Assembly (NCBI GenBank): GCA_949987565.1
Contig: OX465111.1
Coordinates: 18,803,788-18,867,787 of the forward strand
Length of the DNA stretch: 64,000 nucleotides
Source: Luidia sarsii
Taxonomy: Eukaryota > Echinodermata > Asteroidea > Paxillosida > Luidiidae
Reading direction: 5' to 3'
The notes under the pieces were generated by a model that worked only from the letters and a program-made list of their open reading frames with translations, did no database searches and had not been told where the DNA came from. The position numbers were made by a program, and so were the translations under genes. Positions 10,880 to 20,869 of the stretch are shown here, piece by piece. How positions within the stretch are numbered: position 1 is the first letter of the stretch; every line of letters starts with the position of its first letter.

Positions 10880-12410
10880 ATTTATTTTAACTATAAACTA
10901 AAATGGCTGCTACTGTTACTGTAGCTGGTATGTGCGTGGACTGGATAGTCTTGTAGCTTAACAATAACATCCAGTTTCACTTTCAGCTTTAATGCACTTG
11001 ACTCTCATTTTGGTTTCGGGAGAATACAGGGAAACCCAAACGGGGACTTTATCACTTTTGCAGATGCGAAAGGACAGTCTCCAGAGAAAAATGAAAAGGG
11101 GCTCTGGCACTGACTGACAGTGTTGTGAACAAGGACCAGTGAAGCATGACTCTGGCTCAGGAGTTTGTTTCCGCTGGCTTTGGAGTCGGCCCGTAGACGC
11201 CGTCGGTCCGAGTGGAAGGAGGGTAGGGACTAGGGAGGGAGGGGGGGGGAAGCATGACAGCCGATTGTATATAATGCGCGGCGACGCGGACTGTCATAAA
11301 TGATGATAAATGTTGACGTCGTATGACCACGAAAACCTGACAGGCTGGGCCATGCAGTGTGAGAAGGCAGTAGGCCTTCTCATCGTAGACACACACACAC
11401 AGACTCAAATCACATACACAGCCGGATTGATTGCCATGCACACTGTACTTGCTACCTCCATAGGCTACTCTCTGATTCTTTAAACATCCAACCATGTCAT
11501 AATTTCACCTCTCATCACCCCCATCCCTCTCCTAAAGGTTTCAATATACCATGTGTTTGTATGAATGTCTTTTTCTTTTTTTTTGGTAACTGGTTGCCCT
11601 GGCCAGGTCTGCTGACGACCCAACCACATGGCCCCTCTGTATTTTCAGTTGAGCCTAGCTGAACCCAGTAATGATCAGGGATCTGGGCAGACAGGGAAGT
11701 TACATAACCCTGGAATTGTCTGGGCCTGGGTCTCCCCTTCCCCCCCTTCCCCCCCTCCCCCCTCCCCTCCACCCTGAGCCAATCAATCCTCCGGGGGATT
11801 AACCCCCCTCCCTTAAACCCTGCCCCCTCGTTAGGAGCTTAGCTATTTGTTATCCAGATCATTATTCCACAAGAAGGGTTGACTGCTGAGCCCTCCGAAA
11901 GACTGATCAGGAGGAGATGGGCAGACAGTTGAGAGGGGTTGGTGGGTGGGAGTTTGGGTTTGTGCGGGGGTCGAATCCTGGGTGAAACGGGTGGGGGAGA
12001 GGCGAATGAAAAAAAAAAAAAGGAGGGTGGGGGGGGGAAGGATTACAAGCTCCCCAGCTTTACAAGACGGCGAAAGAAAAACCTAACAACGGAAGAAACT
12101 TGTCCAAATCAAGGATTTGTGGAAGCCTCCCCTTGGGAGAGAGAAAAAAAGTGAAAACCTCATCCGAGTCTGGTTGATTGGTCTGTCAAATTCCATTGGC
12201 TGATTATAATGAGGCACGCATTCATTGCGAAACGATTTATAATCCTTTTGGGGGAGGGTGGGAGGGAGGAAAATGTCTCCTGCATCATTAGGGAAGGAAA
12301 ACTTGGAGAGGGACCTGTAAAACACCTCTGAGGGTAAAACGGGAGTGGGGGATTCTGAAGGTTCTCTCTGCCTCTGGGCTAGCGTGGATGCTGAGGGTAA
12401 AGTTTCATAT
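10880..12410. other. Unique non-coding sequence
   Basis: Mixed sequence with a short CA run at 11389-11401, a C/T-rich patch at 11735-11770 and an A/G-run patch at 12009-12040. No exon or RNA gene recognised. Confidence 0.45.
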
Positions 12411-12418
12411 CTTCCCTA

Positions 12419-12446
12419 TCATCATCATCATCATCATCACCACCAC
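12419..12446. repeat. CAT/CAC trinucleotide microsatellite
   Basis: About eight tandem ATC units passing into ACC units. Confidence 0.9.
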
Positions 12447-12576
12447 AAAGTTTCCCCATTCAACTTTCATCATCAGCTCAAGTCTGGTGAGAGCCTTCCC
12501 ATCTAAGTTTCCGTCCTTGTCACCCACGGGACCTTAGACAGTAAGGGAAGGTAGCGACATCGTTGTCGGCGGCCAG

Positions 12577-12725
12577 GGCTGGATTTCAGAAAGCCTTACG
12601 ATGCACTGTAACTCCACTTACGATGGCTGACCCATCGTAAGTTGTGATAGGCCGTATGGTTTCTGTAGACTCTACATCGCTCATTGCCTTGCGACTTACA
12701 ACTTATGATGAGTTTGATGAAATTG
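12577..12725. mobile_element. Short hairpin repeat with ACTTACGATGG stem
   Basis: ACTTACGATGG and CCATCGTAAGT form a perfect 11-bp inverted repeat around CTGA (about 12617-12642). GGGCTGGATTTCAGAAAG upstream and further CTTAC/AACTTATGATG motifs downstream resemble the GGGCTC...ATTTCA termini of the elements at 29.9 and 60.5 kb. It may be a decayed member of the same broad class. The right boundary is not defined. Confidence 0.45.
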
Positions 12726-12749
12726 ACATCAGGTTTCCTTTTGCCTTGA

Positions 12750-13795
12750 TATGGGCAATGTAGAACATCTCCTTTTTGGTTATTCCTGCATTCTGTGCTT
12801 ACACCTTTTTTAGTTGCTACAATGAATACATTGCTACAGTAAATGTCTTGGTACAATTAATGCAGTAATGTGAATAATGCAGAATTCAAATCATAATGCG
12901 ATATATATCAGTGTCATTCGGATTGAGAGATGCATCTTTTTTATATCTGTAATTGCTGATTAATTGTATGAGAGACATTAGAAGTGGGATTAACTGTGTT
13001 CATCCGGGATAATCTTTTAAAAGGGGGGAGTAAGTCTTGCGGATTAAAGGGGCGTTTTTCCCCGGCTAAAGAGTGACTGACCAGTGACCATGGGAGAAGG
13101 CAGGGAATGTCTGGACATTGTCCAGACAGAATGAAAGTGACCTTCGGCCTGAATAGGTTTGATAGGGTTGCAGTAGTGTGTGTGTTACATTGCAGGCAAG
13201 GCTGCACTGTATATTATTGGCTGCTTTGCCTTCGCACAATGCTCCTGGAATCAATCCATGTTGCTGACAGTGACAGGATGCTTTTTTTTTGAAAGCAGTT
13301 CCTTGAAAGTCAGTCGCGTGTCTCGGGGTTTTTGCAATTAGCTGGCGATGCCATTTTGGCCTTTGTGAAGTCAAAATAGTAGAGTGGAAGGAAGGCCATT
13401 TTGATGTGATGTGTAGGGTGCTGTAGTTTTTTTAAGAAATGGGAGAGTTTGTGTCATCGATACTTGGATTCAAAGCATGGGTATGTTTTGGATACATTGG
13501 ATTAGAATGGTGCAGATGCAATGCATAAATTCTCCGAGTGAGAACATGTTGTTCTGGAAACCTTGGCCCGGTAATTCACAGTGTACCTAATGATCCGTGG
13601 CTGGCGAGTATTAAGTGTTTCAGAGTCAGAGTTGAGGGCAATGGGAGCTCATTGCAGGGAGAGAACTGACAGTTACACTGAAGGGATTTTTAATAGCGTC
13701 AAGACGCACTTCTTGCATGTTTAATGGCCGCTATGATTCCAGACATCTTTGGGCAGCTTTGCCTCCCCCCACCACCACCTTCTCCTCCTCATGTG
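12750..13795. other. Unique non-coding sequence
   Basis: Complex sequence with little low-complexity DNA. I see no exon, RNA gene or repeat. Confidence 0.5.
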
Positions 13796-13796
13796 G

Positions 13797-14125
13797 ACAG
13801 CAGCTTATAAAGGCCTTTTCAGACGACGCTGGAAAAACCTCGCAAGGCTTTAGAACATGTCTGACGTATGAGAAATCTTACAAAAGTGCCATCGTGTGAA
13901 AGGTTACCGGGACATCCATCCCTGGTGAACCCTTGAGAGATTTTGTTGTCCGACAAATCTTTCGCTAGCGGAGGATTTCTCACGGGACCCTTGACAATCG
14001 ATCACTTGAAGGGAGAAGCTGTTTATTCTAAGACGTCCCATGCTATACCGGTATGCTAAATTCTCACTCAAGCCTTGCAAATTTTTTTTCAGCATCGCCT
14101 GAAAAGGGCTTAAGCAGCGCTGTGA
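13797..14125. mobile_element. Fold-back element with about 60-bp inverted arms
   Basis: The left arm (13797-13860) and right arm (about 14055-14125, reverse complement) share CCTTTTCAG-CGA-GCTG-AAAAA followed by GCAAGGCTT-AG. The interior holds smaller inverted repeats, including GATTTTGTTGTCCGACAAATC at about 13940. No coding sequence is present and no terminal duplication was established. Probably a non-autonomous MITE. Confidence 0.65.
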
Positions 14126-14893
14126 GGTTGCCACGGTTTCTGTGGTGGACTTCGTCCTTGTCCGAGGTGGCGGGTGATGATAACTTGTCAGCCAATGGCC
14201 CCACTGCCAAACTCAGACTGGCCGGCTCTCCTCGTCCCATTACTGCCTTGCCCCCCCCCCCCCCCAGTCCAGACATCATCTTACATCACTCACTGATTTC
14301 TGGCGCGTTTCTCTTTCTTTTTATAGACGCTACCATATTTTCTGAAAGAGTTACCAACCCCCCCAAAAAGTGGAATTTATTTTGGGCCGTTTGTTTGTTT
14401 TTCATCTACCCATTCTATAAAAATATAATTTGTAGTCGAAGTCAAGTGATGTTGCTGCTTGTTATTTTTTTTTTATGTGGGGAAAAAAAAAGTTTTTTTG
14501 TTTTTTTTAGAAGTTTGGTTTTGGATTGGCACCTTCACAGCGGTGTCTGGAACAGACTGGTGTTTTTTTTTTCTTTTTTAAACTCGGCCACATTCTTTAC
14601 TGGAGACAGTGGGTCCGACTATAAACCCTTGTCTGGTGAGCAGCCCCCACTGGGAGCCTAGGCCTTACCTCACTTATCCAGAACAAATAACGCTGAGGGC
14701 CACAGACAGTAGAAGCAGTGTCGAAATGGGGTTGGTTACTGGTTCTTGGGGGGGGGGGGTTGAGGGTTGAGGGGAAGGGGATTGGATTGGAAGGAAATTT
14801 TATAGGGGTTCAGATTGATATTTGCCTGGCAGTATTGTGTTATGGTGTGTCGAGGAAAATCAGAATGTTGTGTGAGAACTATCATCTTTTGTT

Positions 14894-15081
14894 ATTAATT
14901 GGTTTGCGGTGACACCATGTGTATCATCTCTTTTGAGACTGAGTGTGGTTCTGAAAAGAGCCGGTGACTCAACGTTTCGAGCAGTGTGCACTCTGCTCGT
15001 CTTCAGGAGACAAGCTCTTTTCAGAGTCACCCTCAGTCTCAAAAGAGATGATACACATGGTGTCACCGCAAACCAATTAAT
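14894..15081. mobile_element. Family A fold-back element, copy 2 (near-palindrome)
   Basis: The arms are almost perfect reverse complements. Left: TTATTAATTGGTTTGCGGTG onward. Right: ending CACCGCAAACCAATTAATAA. Each arm has the outward-facing hairpin (GGCTCT-TTTC-AGAACC on the minus strand at 14947-14962, AGCTCT-TTTC-AGAGTC at 15013-15028). Minus-strand CTGAAGA (15000-15006), a stem GAGCAG/CTGCTC and GAAAC (14974-14978) lie in hammerhead-like order. No coding sequence. The surrounding AT-rich flank prevents a clear target-duplication call. Confidence 0.82.
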
Positions 15082-15089
15082 AATAATTG

Positions 15090-16510
15090 TTTCCACCATG
15101 CAAACCTTCAAGTCTTTTCTATCAACTTTTGCCTGTGAAGTTTTAACCCCGGGGAAACAATTTTTTAGTTTTTGTTACCTTTTCCGATTTCGGTCTGAAA
15201 GTCCCGCATTTTGGGGGTTGTCAGTGGATTGCCACCTCTGTTCACATCGGTGTCTTTTTCGTTTCAAAACTCAGCCAGTCTCAGCGAGTCTGAAAACTCG
15301 TCGAGTCAGAACTGACATTCTCAGATCACTGGCTGATGATGTTTCTTTTGTTCGCTCCGGCAGTTTGGTGAATTTCTGCAGCACACTGTATGTATGAAGC
15401 GATCGAAATCACTAGTCGCACTCACAGGCCCTGTGCACAATATTTGTATTGGGCCCGGCATGAGTTGACCTGTGCAAACGTTTATCCAATTTTTGATATC
15501 GAGAGTATTTTTTTTTTTCTTTTTTGGTTCCCCCCCCCCTTATCTGGTCAAAAAATGTCCGAAACTTTAGATCCGACAAATTTGAGCAGTTGCAGTGGTG
15601 TGGACACAGGCCCCGAGCCATGCACCTAATACTCTAAAGGTATCGCCCACCCCCACCCCACCCCACCCTCCCTCCCCTCCCTCCCACCGCCCCCTACCCA
15701 CTCACTCCACCCCAGTCCAACCGGCTGGGTGAACCCCAAAATTCGAAGCACTTCAGGACGGAGTTAACTTTGATAATTCAATCCGTCTTTGCCCCGGTCT
15801 GCTGCGGCCATGTTTGCCCACATTCTCCACAAATCTAATTTCAAACTGTGTTCGTGGGGGAAAAAAGGGGGTAAAGAATTTGTTTCATCTTTACAGCTAG
15901 CTAGCTATGCCCAGAAGCGCTTGCGCCTATTTACATACATGTCCATACACTGTGTACACTGTACAGTTTATATATAATATGAAATTTCATCTTTCGATAC
16001 CTGCAGGCGTAGGATGGTTTACTCGGTTTTTTTTGTCCTGGCCAATTTTTTGGGGATTTTTTTTCCTCCCTCCAAAAGGTTACCAGTTTGTCCGAGTCCC
16101 TCAACCTTGGATATGGTAGGGCATTATTACTAGGTCATATTCAAAGGCTTCTTTTTGCCTGTTTAAAAAAAAAAAAAAAAAAAAATCTCAGAAACGTGTA
16201 TTTTCCTAGCAATTTTTCCCCTCTCCTGAGGAGGTAGGTTTTTTTGGGGGGTAGAGGGGGAAGGACGGGACGTTATTTCAGGAGTTATTTTGCTCGGGGA
16301 ACCGTAGCTCGGGGCATATTTGTCCAATGAGCGAATGTTCTTTGACACCACGTGCTACTTTATGAATTGGAGACTGCATTTTTCCGGGGGAGGGTGTTGT
16401 GATTGCTAATACATTCTGATGGTCCCCGCTGTTTTTATTTTTTAAAACCGGGCCAAACAAGCGCCAATATTATTGTTTATCCTGGGTACAGTCACCAGTC
16501 CCTCTGCGCC
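15090..16510. other. Unique non-coding sequence
   Basis: Includes a C-rich patch at 15648-15715, a TGTACA-rich patch at about 15935-15975 and an A run at 16165-16185. No exon recognised. Confidence 0.45.
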
Positions 16511-16512
16511 AA

Positions 16513-16514
<2 letters not shown>

Positions 16515-16557
<43 letters not shown>
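16515..16557. repeat. CT dinucleotide microsatellite
   Basis: Perfect alternating (TC)n of about 43 bases. Confidence 0.97.
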
Positions 16558-16561
<4 letters not shown>

Positions 16562-16805
16562 AGTCGCAAAGAGTTCCTCCCCCCCCCCCCCCCTATAATC
16601 CAGAAAGACTTTTTTTTTATATTAACTTTATGACAACCTCACCCGGGCGACCGTATGTGTGACTTTTTTTGTGAGACAGAGTTCAAGAACTTTTTGTTTG
16701 TCTTCAGACACTTTGGGGGTGTGCCTCTTACTGCGAAAAGTCGAACGTTTTCTCAATCTGAACATTTTGCTTTTTGGGGGGGAAAAGTCAAATATGGAAG
16801 AGGGC

Positions 16806-16965
16806 CTGATGTTTTGAATCCTAGCAGGACCTTTCTCACAGGTAGAATGCTTTTGAGAAAGGTCCTGCTAGGATCGAAACGTCGTGCCCTTCAAATGTTT
16901 GATATTCCATGTTTAGTCATTTTACTCAGTAAGCGGTTTGCAATGCATCTCTGCTTATTTTTTTG
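16806..16965. mobile_element. Family B fold-back element
   Basis: A perfect 21-bp inverted repeat, arms 16818-16838 and 16854-16874 (right arm TGAGAAAGGTCCTGCTAGGA then T), separated by 15 bases. It is followed by CGAAACGTC and a tail ending TACTCAGTAAGCGGTTTGCA, matching the tail of the copies at 27.4 and 56.9 kb. No coding sequence. Confidence 0.8.
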
Positions 16966-17053
16966 GGGAAAGCATGCAATTTACCTGTGGAAGAAGCTGA
17001 CTGGAACCAATTCCTGGCCTTCTCTTTATTGTTCCCGGGATAAGTCGACATTT

Positions 17054-17420
17054 TTACAGAGTTACAGAGTTACAGAGTTACAGAGTTACAGAGCTACAGA
17101 GCTACAGAGCTACAGAGCTACAGAGTTACAGAGTTACAGAGTTACAGAGCTACAGAGCTACAGAGCTACAGAGCTACAGAGTTACAGAGTTACAGAGTTA
17201 CAGAGTTACAGAGTTACAGAGTTACAGAGTTACAGAGTTACAGAGTTACAGAGTTACAGAGTTACAGAGCTACAGAGCTACAGAGCTACAGAGTTACAGA
17301 GTTACAGAGTTACAGAGCTACAGAGCTACAGAGCTACAGAGCTACAGAGTTACAGAGTTACAGAGTTACAGAGTTACAGAGTTACAGAGTTACAGAGTTA
17401 CAGAGTTACAGAGCTACAGA
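17054..17420. repeat. 8-bp minisatellite, 45 exact units
   Basis: GTTACAGA or GCTACAGA tandemly repeated with no indel or other substitution from 17061 to 17420 (360 bp = 45 units), plus a 7-base partial at 17054. The only variable site is base 2. Reading T/C along the array gives T4 C4 T3 C4 T11 C3 T3 C4 T8 C1. Because 24 bp contain three units, an open frame of repeated octapeptides (LQSYRVTE / LQSYRATE) runs through it. This follows from the period and is not evidence of a gene. A family B-like sequence lies directly downstream. Confidence 0.97.
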
Positions 17421-17475
17421 GTCTTGACATTTTGATCCGAGCAGGACCCTCTCAGCAAGGCAGAAAGACTGGGGT
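17421..17475 (+). repeat. Family B-like end fragment
   Basis: CTTGACATTTTGATCCGAGC then AGGACCCTCTCAGCAAGGCAGA is a diverged match to the family B end (TGACGTTTCGATCCTAGCAG then GACC). It directly borders the 8-bp array. Confidence 0.65.
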
Positions 17476-17546
17476 CCAAATTCCAAAACAGATGGTCCAG
17501 AAAACAGACCTTTCTCTCCATCTCCATTTTTTTTTTTTTTTGGTCC

Positions 17547-18240
17547 TTTGAGAAAAAGGGTCGACCCAGATCGAGACATCAAGCTCCCTAGTTGACCATT
17601 TGGGGGAAGAACAGCCCACCATCTAAGGTCTGGATAGCTCAGATGGTAAGATGGAGACACCAAGCCCCCTAAATCTTTGTTTGAGATCGAAGACTAGTTG
17701 ACCATTTGGGGAAGGCCGCCATCTAAGGGCCGGATAGCTCAGATGGTAAGATGGAGACACCAAGCCCCCTAAATCTTTGTTTTAGATCAAAGACTAGTTG
17801 ACCATTTGGGGAAGGCCGCCATCTAAGGGCCGGATAGCTCAGATGGTAAGATGGAGACACCAAGCCCCCTAAATCTTTGTTTTAGATCAAAGACTAGTTG
17901 ACCATTTGGGGAAGGCCGCCATCTAAGGGCTGGATAGCTCATATGGTAAGATGGAGACACCAAGCCCCCTAAATCTTTGTTTTAGATCAAAGACTAGTTG
18001 ACCATTTGGGGAAGGCTGCCATCTAAGGGCTGGATAGCTCAGATGGTAAGATCGAGACATCAAGCCCCCTAAATCTTTGTTTGAGATCGAAGACTAGTTG
18101 ACCATTTGGGGAAGGCTGCCATCTAAGGGCTGGATAGCTCAGATAGTAAGATCGAGACATCAAGCCCCCTAAATCTTTGTTTGAGATCAAAGACTAGTTG
18201 ACCATTTTGGGAAGGCGGCCATCTAAGGGCTGGATAGCTC
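17547..18240 (+). repeat. 100-bp tandem array with Pol III A-box-like core
   Basis: GGATAGCTC recurs with its last base at 17640, 17740, 17840, 17940, 18040, 18140 and 18240: a period of exactly 100 bp over seven occurrences. Each unit holds TAGCTCAGATGG or a one-base variant (TAGCTCATATGG at 17935, TAGCTCAGATAG at 18135), matching the tRNA A-box consensus. It is followed by AAGATNGAGACAYCAAGCCC, TAAATCTTTG, ACTAGTTGACCATTTGGG and GCCATCTAAGG. The first, diverged unit starts with CTTTGAGAAAAAGGGTCGAC then CCAGATCGAGACATC, resembling the family B core. The units are nearly identical, so amplification or homogenisation looks recent. Confidence 0.93.
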
Positions 18241-18302
18241 AGATGGTGAGAGCGCTAGTACGTAATACCAGAGTTCTTAGGGTGCAAGTCCCTAGCCCAG
18301 TC
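18228..18302 (+). tRNA. tRNA-like sequence (degenerate, possible SINE head)
   Basis: A 75-base cloverleaf-like sequence closes the 100-bp array. Acceptor GGCTGGA pairs with CCCAGTC (one G·T, one A·C). The D stem is GCTC/GAGC. Anticodon stem CTAGT/ACCAG has one mismatch, around loop ACGTAAT, so the anticodon would be GTA if positions are standard. T stem TAGGG/CCCTA closes loop TGCAAGT. The A box TAGCTCAGATGG is perfect (18235-18246). The B box GGTGCAAGTCC (18281-18291) has one deviation. T33 is absent, the T loop is atypical and the 3' side has one extra base, so a functional tRNA is unlikely. A T run follows at 18307-18310. A tRNA-derived retroposon head fits better. Confidence 0.4.
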
Positions 18303-18309
18303 AAAGTTT

Positions 18310-20370
18310 TCTTTGCCATTTTTCATTTTTCTTTTTTTAATGTTTGTAAAAAAAATTTTTATCAAGATCTGTGTAACTTCAGGTCATTCTCGTCAGAGAA
18401 CAGATTGCAGCTTTTGCTCTCTGATTACTTCACTTCAGATACTGTATTAAGATCGGAATCTCTGCACTACCTCGGGCACCCAACAAGCCCATTCATGATT
18501 TTTTTTTTTTATCCAAACCCCCCAATTTTATTAACTGTAGCTAAAGTGTCAGAAAATGGATGTTTATTATCAGCGATAATGAAACTGTCAGACAGTGATG
18601 ATGAAACCCTACAGTTCCTGAGACTAATATTCTCCCCCCAACCCAAAAATTAGAAAAAATTAAAAATCTATCACCTCCATCCAACCCTATCTTTCTTAAA
18701 AAAAAAAAAAAAAATGAGGGGGAAAAAATTAATGAAAACTGACAATTTTGCCCCAAACCAGGCCACATTTCCTGTCCCGTTCTATCGGGCTTGTATCGTT
18801 CCCACCTCCTCTTTAGCCCGAAACAATAGGAGGCAACTGATGTCGTGCAATCGGGGCCCGCCGATAAGATCCACCATCTCGCTAATCTCTAGCCACGAGA
18901 GGACGTGATGAGCGTAATAGGACAGGGGGGGACGGCACTGGTAGGCCAGGCCAGCCGGCCGTCCGACCGGCCACAAAATACAGATTTGTCCTCACTGATA
19001 ACGATCTCTCACTATCCTTTTTTTCCGTAAAAAAAAATCACAGAAAAAAAAAAAGAATCGGGGCAGTAGTGGGTCAGGTTGGAATAACACACACCAAAAA
19101 AAAAAAAAAAGAACATTGGTGGAGGATCAAAGAGATCCTGGTGGACTCCAACAAAGTGATTTGATGGCAATGGTGGGTTTTTTTCCTCCCCCCCCCCAAA
19201 CCCAGGGACAACTCAATTGGGGCTTGGTTAGATAATGATCTTAAGCAGGGGCGGGCAATCTTGCCAACAAGGTTTGTTGCCTAATAGGAGGTCGCTGGCC
19301 CCTTGAGTCAGCCTCTCCGATGTGATTTTTGCCCGCCTTTTTTGTGCAAGGAACATTGTTGTGTTTTTTTGGAGTCAAAAGATCCTTATCTCACCATGGC
19401 CCCCCCTCCACTGATCCAAGTTTTTGTTGTGTTCATTGGCTTAGCAAAACAAAAAAAACAAAAATTATAAAAAATGGAGGGGGGCAGATTTTCCGATTTT
19501 TTTTTATTTTTAGGATGGGTAGCTTGCATTTACTGCTCAGAAATCTCAGAGCTTGGAAAGGCTTTATGCGTCTTTTTTCCCCCCTTTCTTTTGATGTCGT
19601 TTCTGGTCCAATCTGTATTCTCAAAGATCGTCTAAATTTTTCATGATCTTGCCCAGGTCTACTCTCTTCACTGCTGCGACTGAAGTAGCACGATTGGGAA
19701 TTCTCCTCGCGTCCCCAAAATTGCTCAGTCTCCGCGGGACACACTTTCAATTTTTTATTTTTTTTTTTTTTTTTTTTGGGGGTGGGGGAGGTTGTCTCCA
19801 CTTCTCACCCGCATCCCGGAGATCTTAATACACCAAGGATTCATAAGGATTGCAGCTGAAAATAAGAGAGTTTTCCACTCCCCCCCACCCTGTCCCTGTG
19901 ACTTTTCTCCCCCCCGTCGAATTCATTGCATGTCTGTCTGTGAAGCGCCATTCATTATTGATCCCCTTAATGACTGTGTTCGCAATTTAGCAAGTAATAG
20001 GCACTTGCTTATGTGGGCGCATCGCGGGTCTGGAGCCCGGACTTCTCTGGTAATGACACCTTTCTTATGATAATGGCCGGCCCTGATGGGCCTTTGGCTG
20101 CTCTTCTGGCGCGGTGGGGGCAAATCTCATTGCCAGTGATTCAGAAAATGAGACGAGAATATCAAAACGGCAACTCCATTAGCAACGCCGCGGACCTCGC
20201 CAACTGCGTCGGGCCGGCATACGTGCGGCGAGAGCAGCCGTCCTATAACGACCTGTTTATCTTTCACACACAGCATCATAAAAATAACTCTCTTTGTACT
20301 CGCACTCCTTCAACAAATCTGTTTTCGATGATTCTTTTGTGTCTCAGCCATGATTCTTTTCTGCTCCCCA
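18310..20370. other. Unique non-coding sequence
   Basis: Mixed sequence with A runs (18698-18714, 19097-19111), T runs (18499-18510, 19753-19777) and a T-to-G junction at about 19777. The stretch at about 19930-20270 is complex and free of low-complexity DNA, so it is a reasonable place to test for conservation. No exon recognised. Confidence 0.4.
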
Positions 20371-20375
20371 CACCT

Positions 20376-20868
20376 TTTTTGTTGCTCATGACCAAAATCC
20401 TGCAAGATCCTACAATCCTTCAGTGTTAAAAGCCCCATATGACCCGAATCCTACACAATCCTGTAATACTGTTGGCGCAACTTGGTGGTGCGCCACTGCC
20501 CGAATCCTGCAAAATCCTGCACTGAATTTTTGAAAGGAATTTTTCTTAAATTTTTTGAAAGGACAAACAAATTCTTTTGTTTTTCTGTGGCTAATAATCT
20601 TTACAATTACAATGTACATCTTATAGCCATATGACCCGAATCCTTCAAAATCCTATTTGGGTGTTTGTCCCATGGAGCCCAATCCTACAAGATCATCCTC
20701 CGTCACATTGGGCCTAGTAACCCGTATCCTGCATTTTCCTACAGTGACGAAACCGCCTTATGCTCCTAATCCTGCAAATTCCTTCAAATGCATAAACTCT
20801 CAAGCACCCCAAATCCTACAATTTCCTGCAGTAGGAAACTAGGATTCTGTAGGATTTGGGGGTTAAGG
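20376..20868 (-). mobile_element. Family C element, copy 2 (inverted)
   Basis: The reverse complement of copy 1 at 3357-3835, recognisable along its whole length: CCCCACAC end, GTTGCTCAT, AATCCTGCAAGATCCTACAA, GCCCCATATGACCCGAATCC, a central block with TTTTGTTTTTCTGTGGCTAAT, and CCTGCAGTAGGAAACTAGGA near the far end. Small indels and scattered substitutions separate the copies. No coding potential. Confidence 0.85.
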
Positions 20869-20869
20869 A

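Noticed and set aside
14053..14661. 202-codon plus-strand open frame
   Set aside because: It starts inside a fold-back repeat and continues through C and T runs; no domain or splice context was recognised.
16655..17551. 298-codon open frame with repeated octapeptides (LQSYRVTE/LQSYRATE)
   Set aside because: It is an automatic result of an 8-bp array with no stop in this frame; the flanks have no domain, splice or start context, and the frame ends in family B-like sequence.
18228..18302. Functional tRNA-Tyr(GTA)
   Set aside because: No T33, atypical T loop, mismatches in acceptor and anticodon stems and an extra base on the 3' side; kept only as a tRNA-like sequence.
17421..18302. CRISPR array (regular 100-bp spacing)
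   Set aside because: Whole units are repeated with no unique spacers, the context is eukaryotic, and there are no cas genes.
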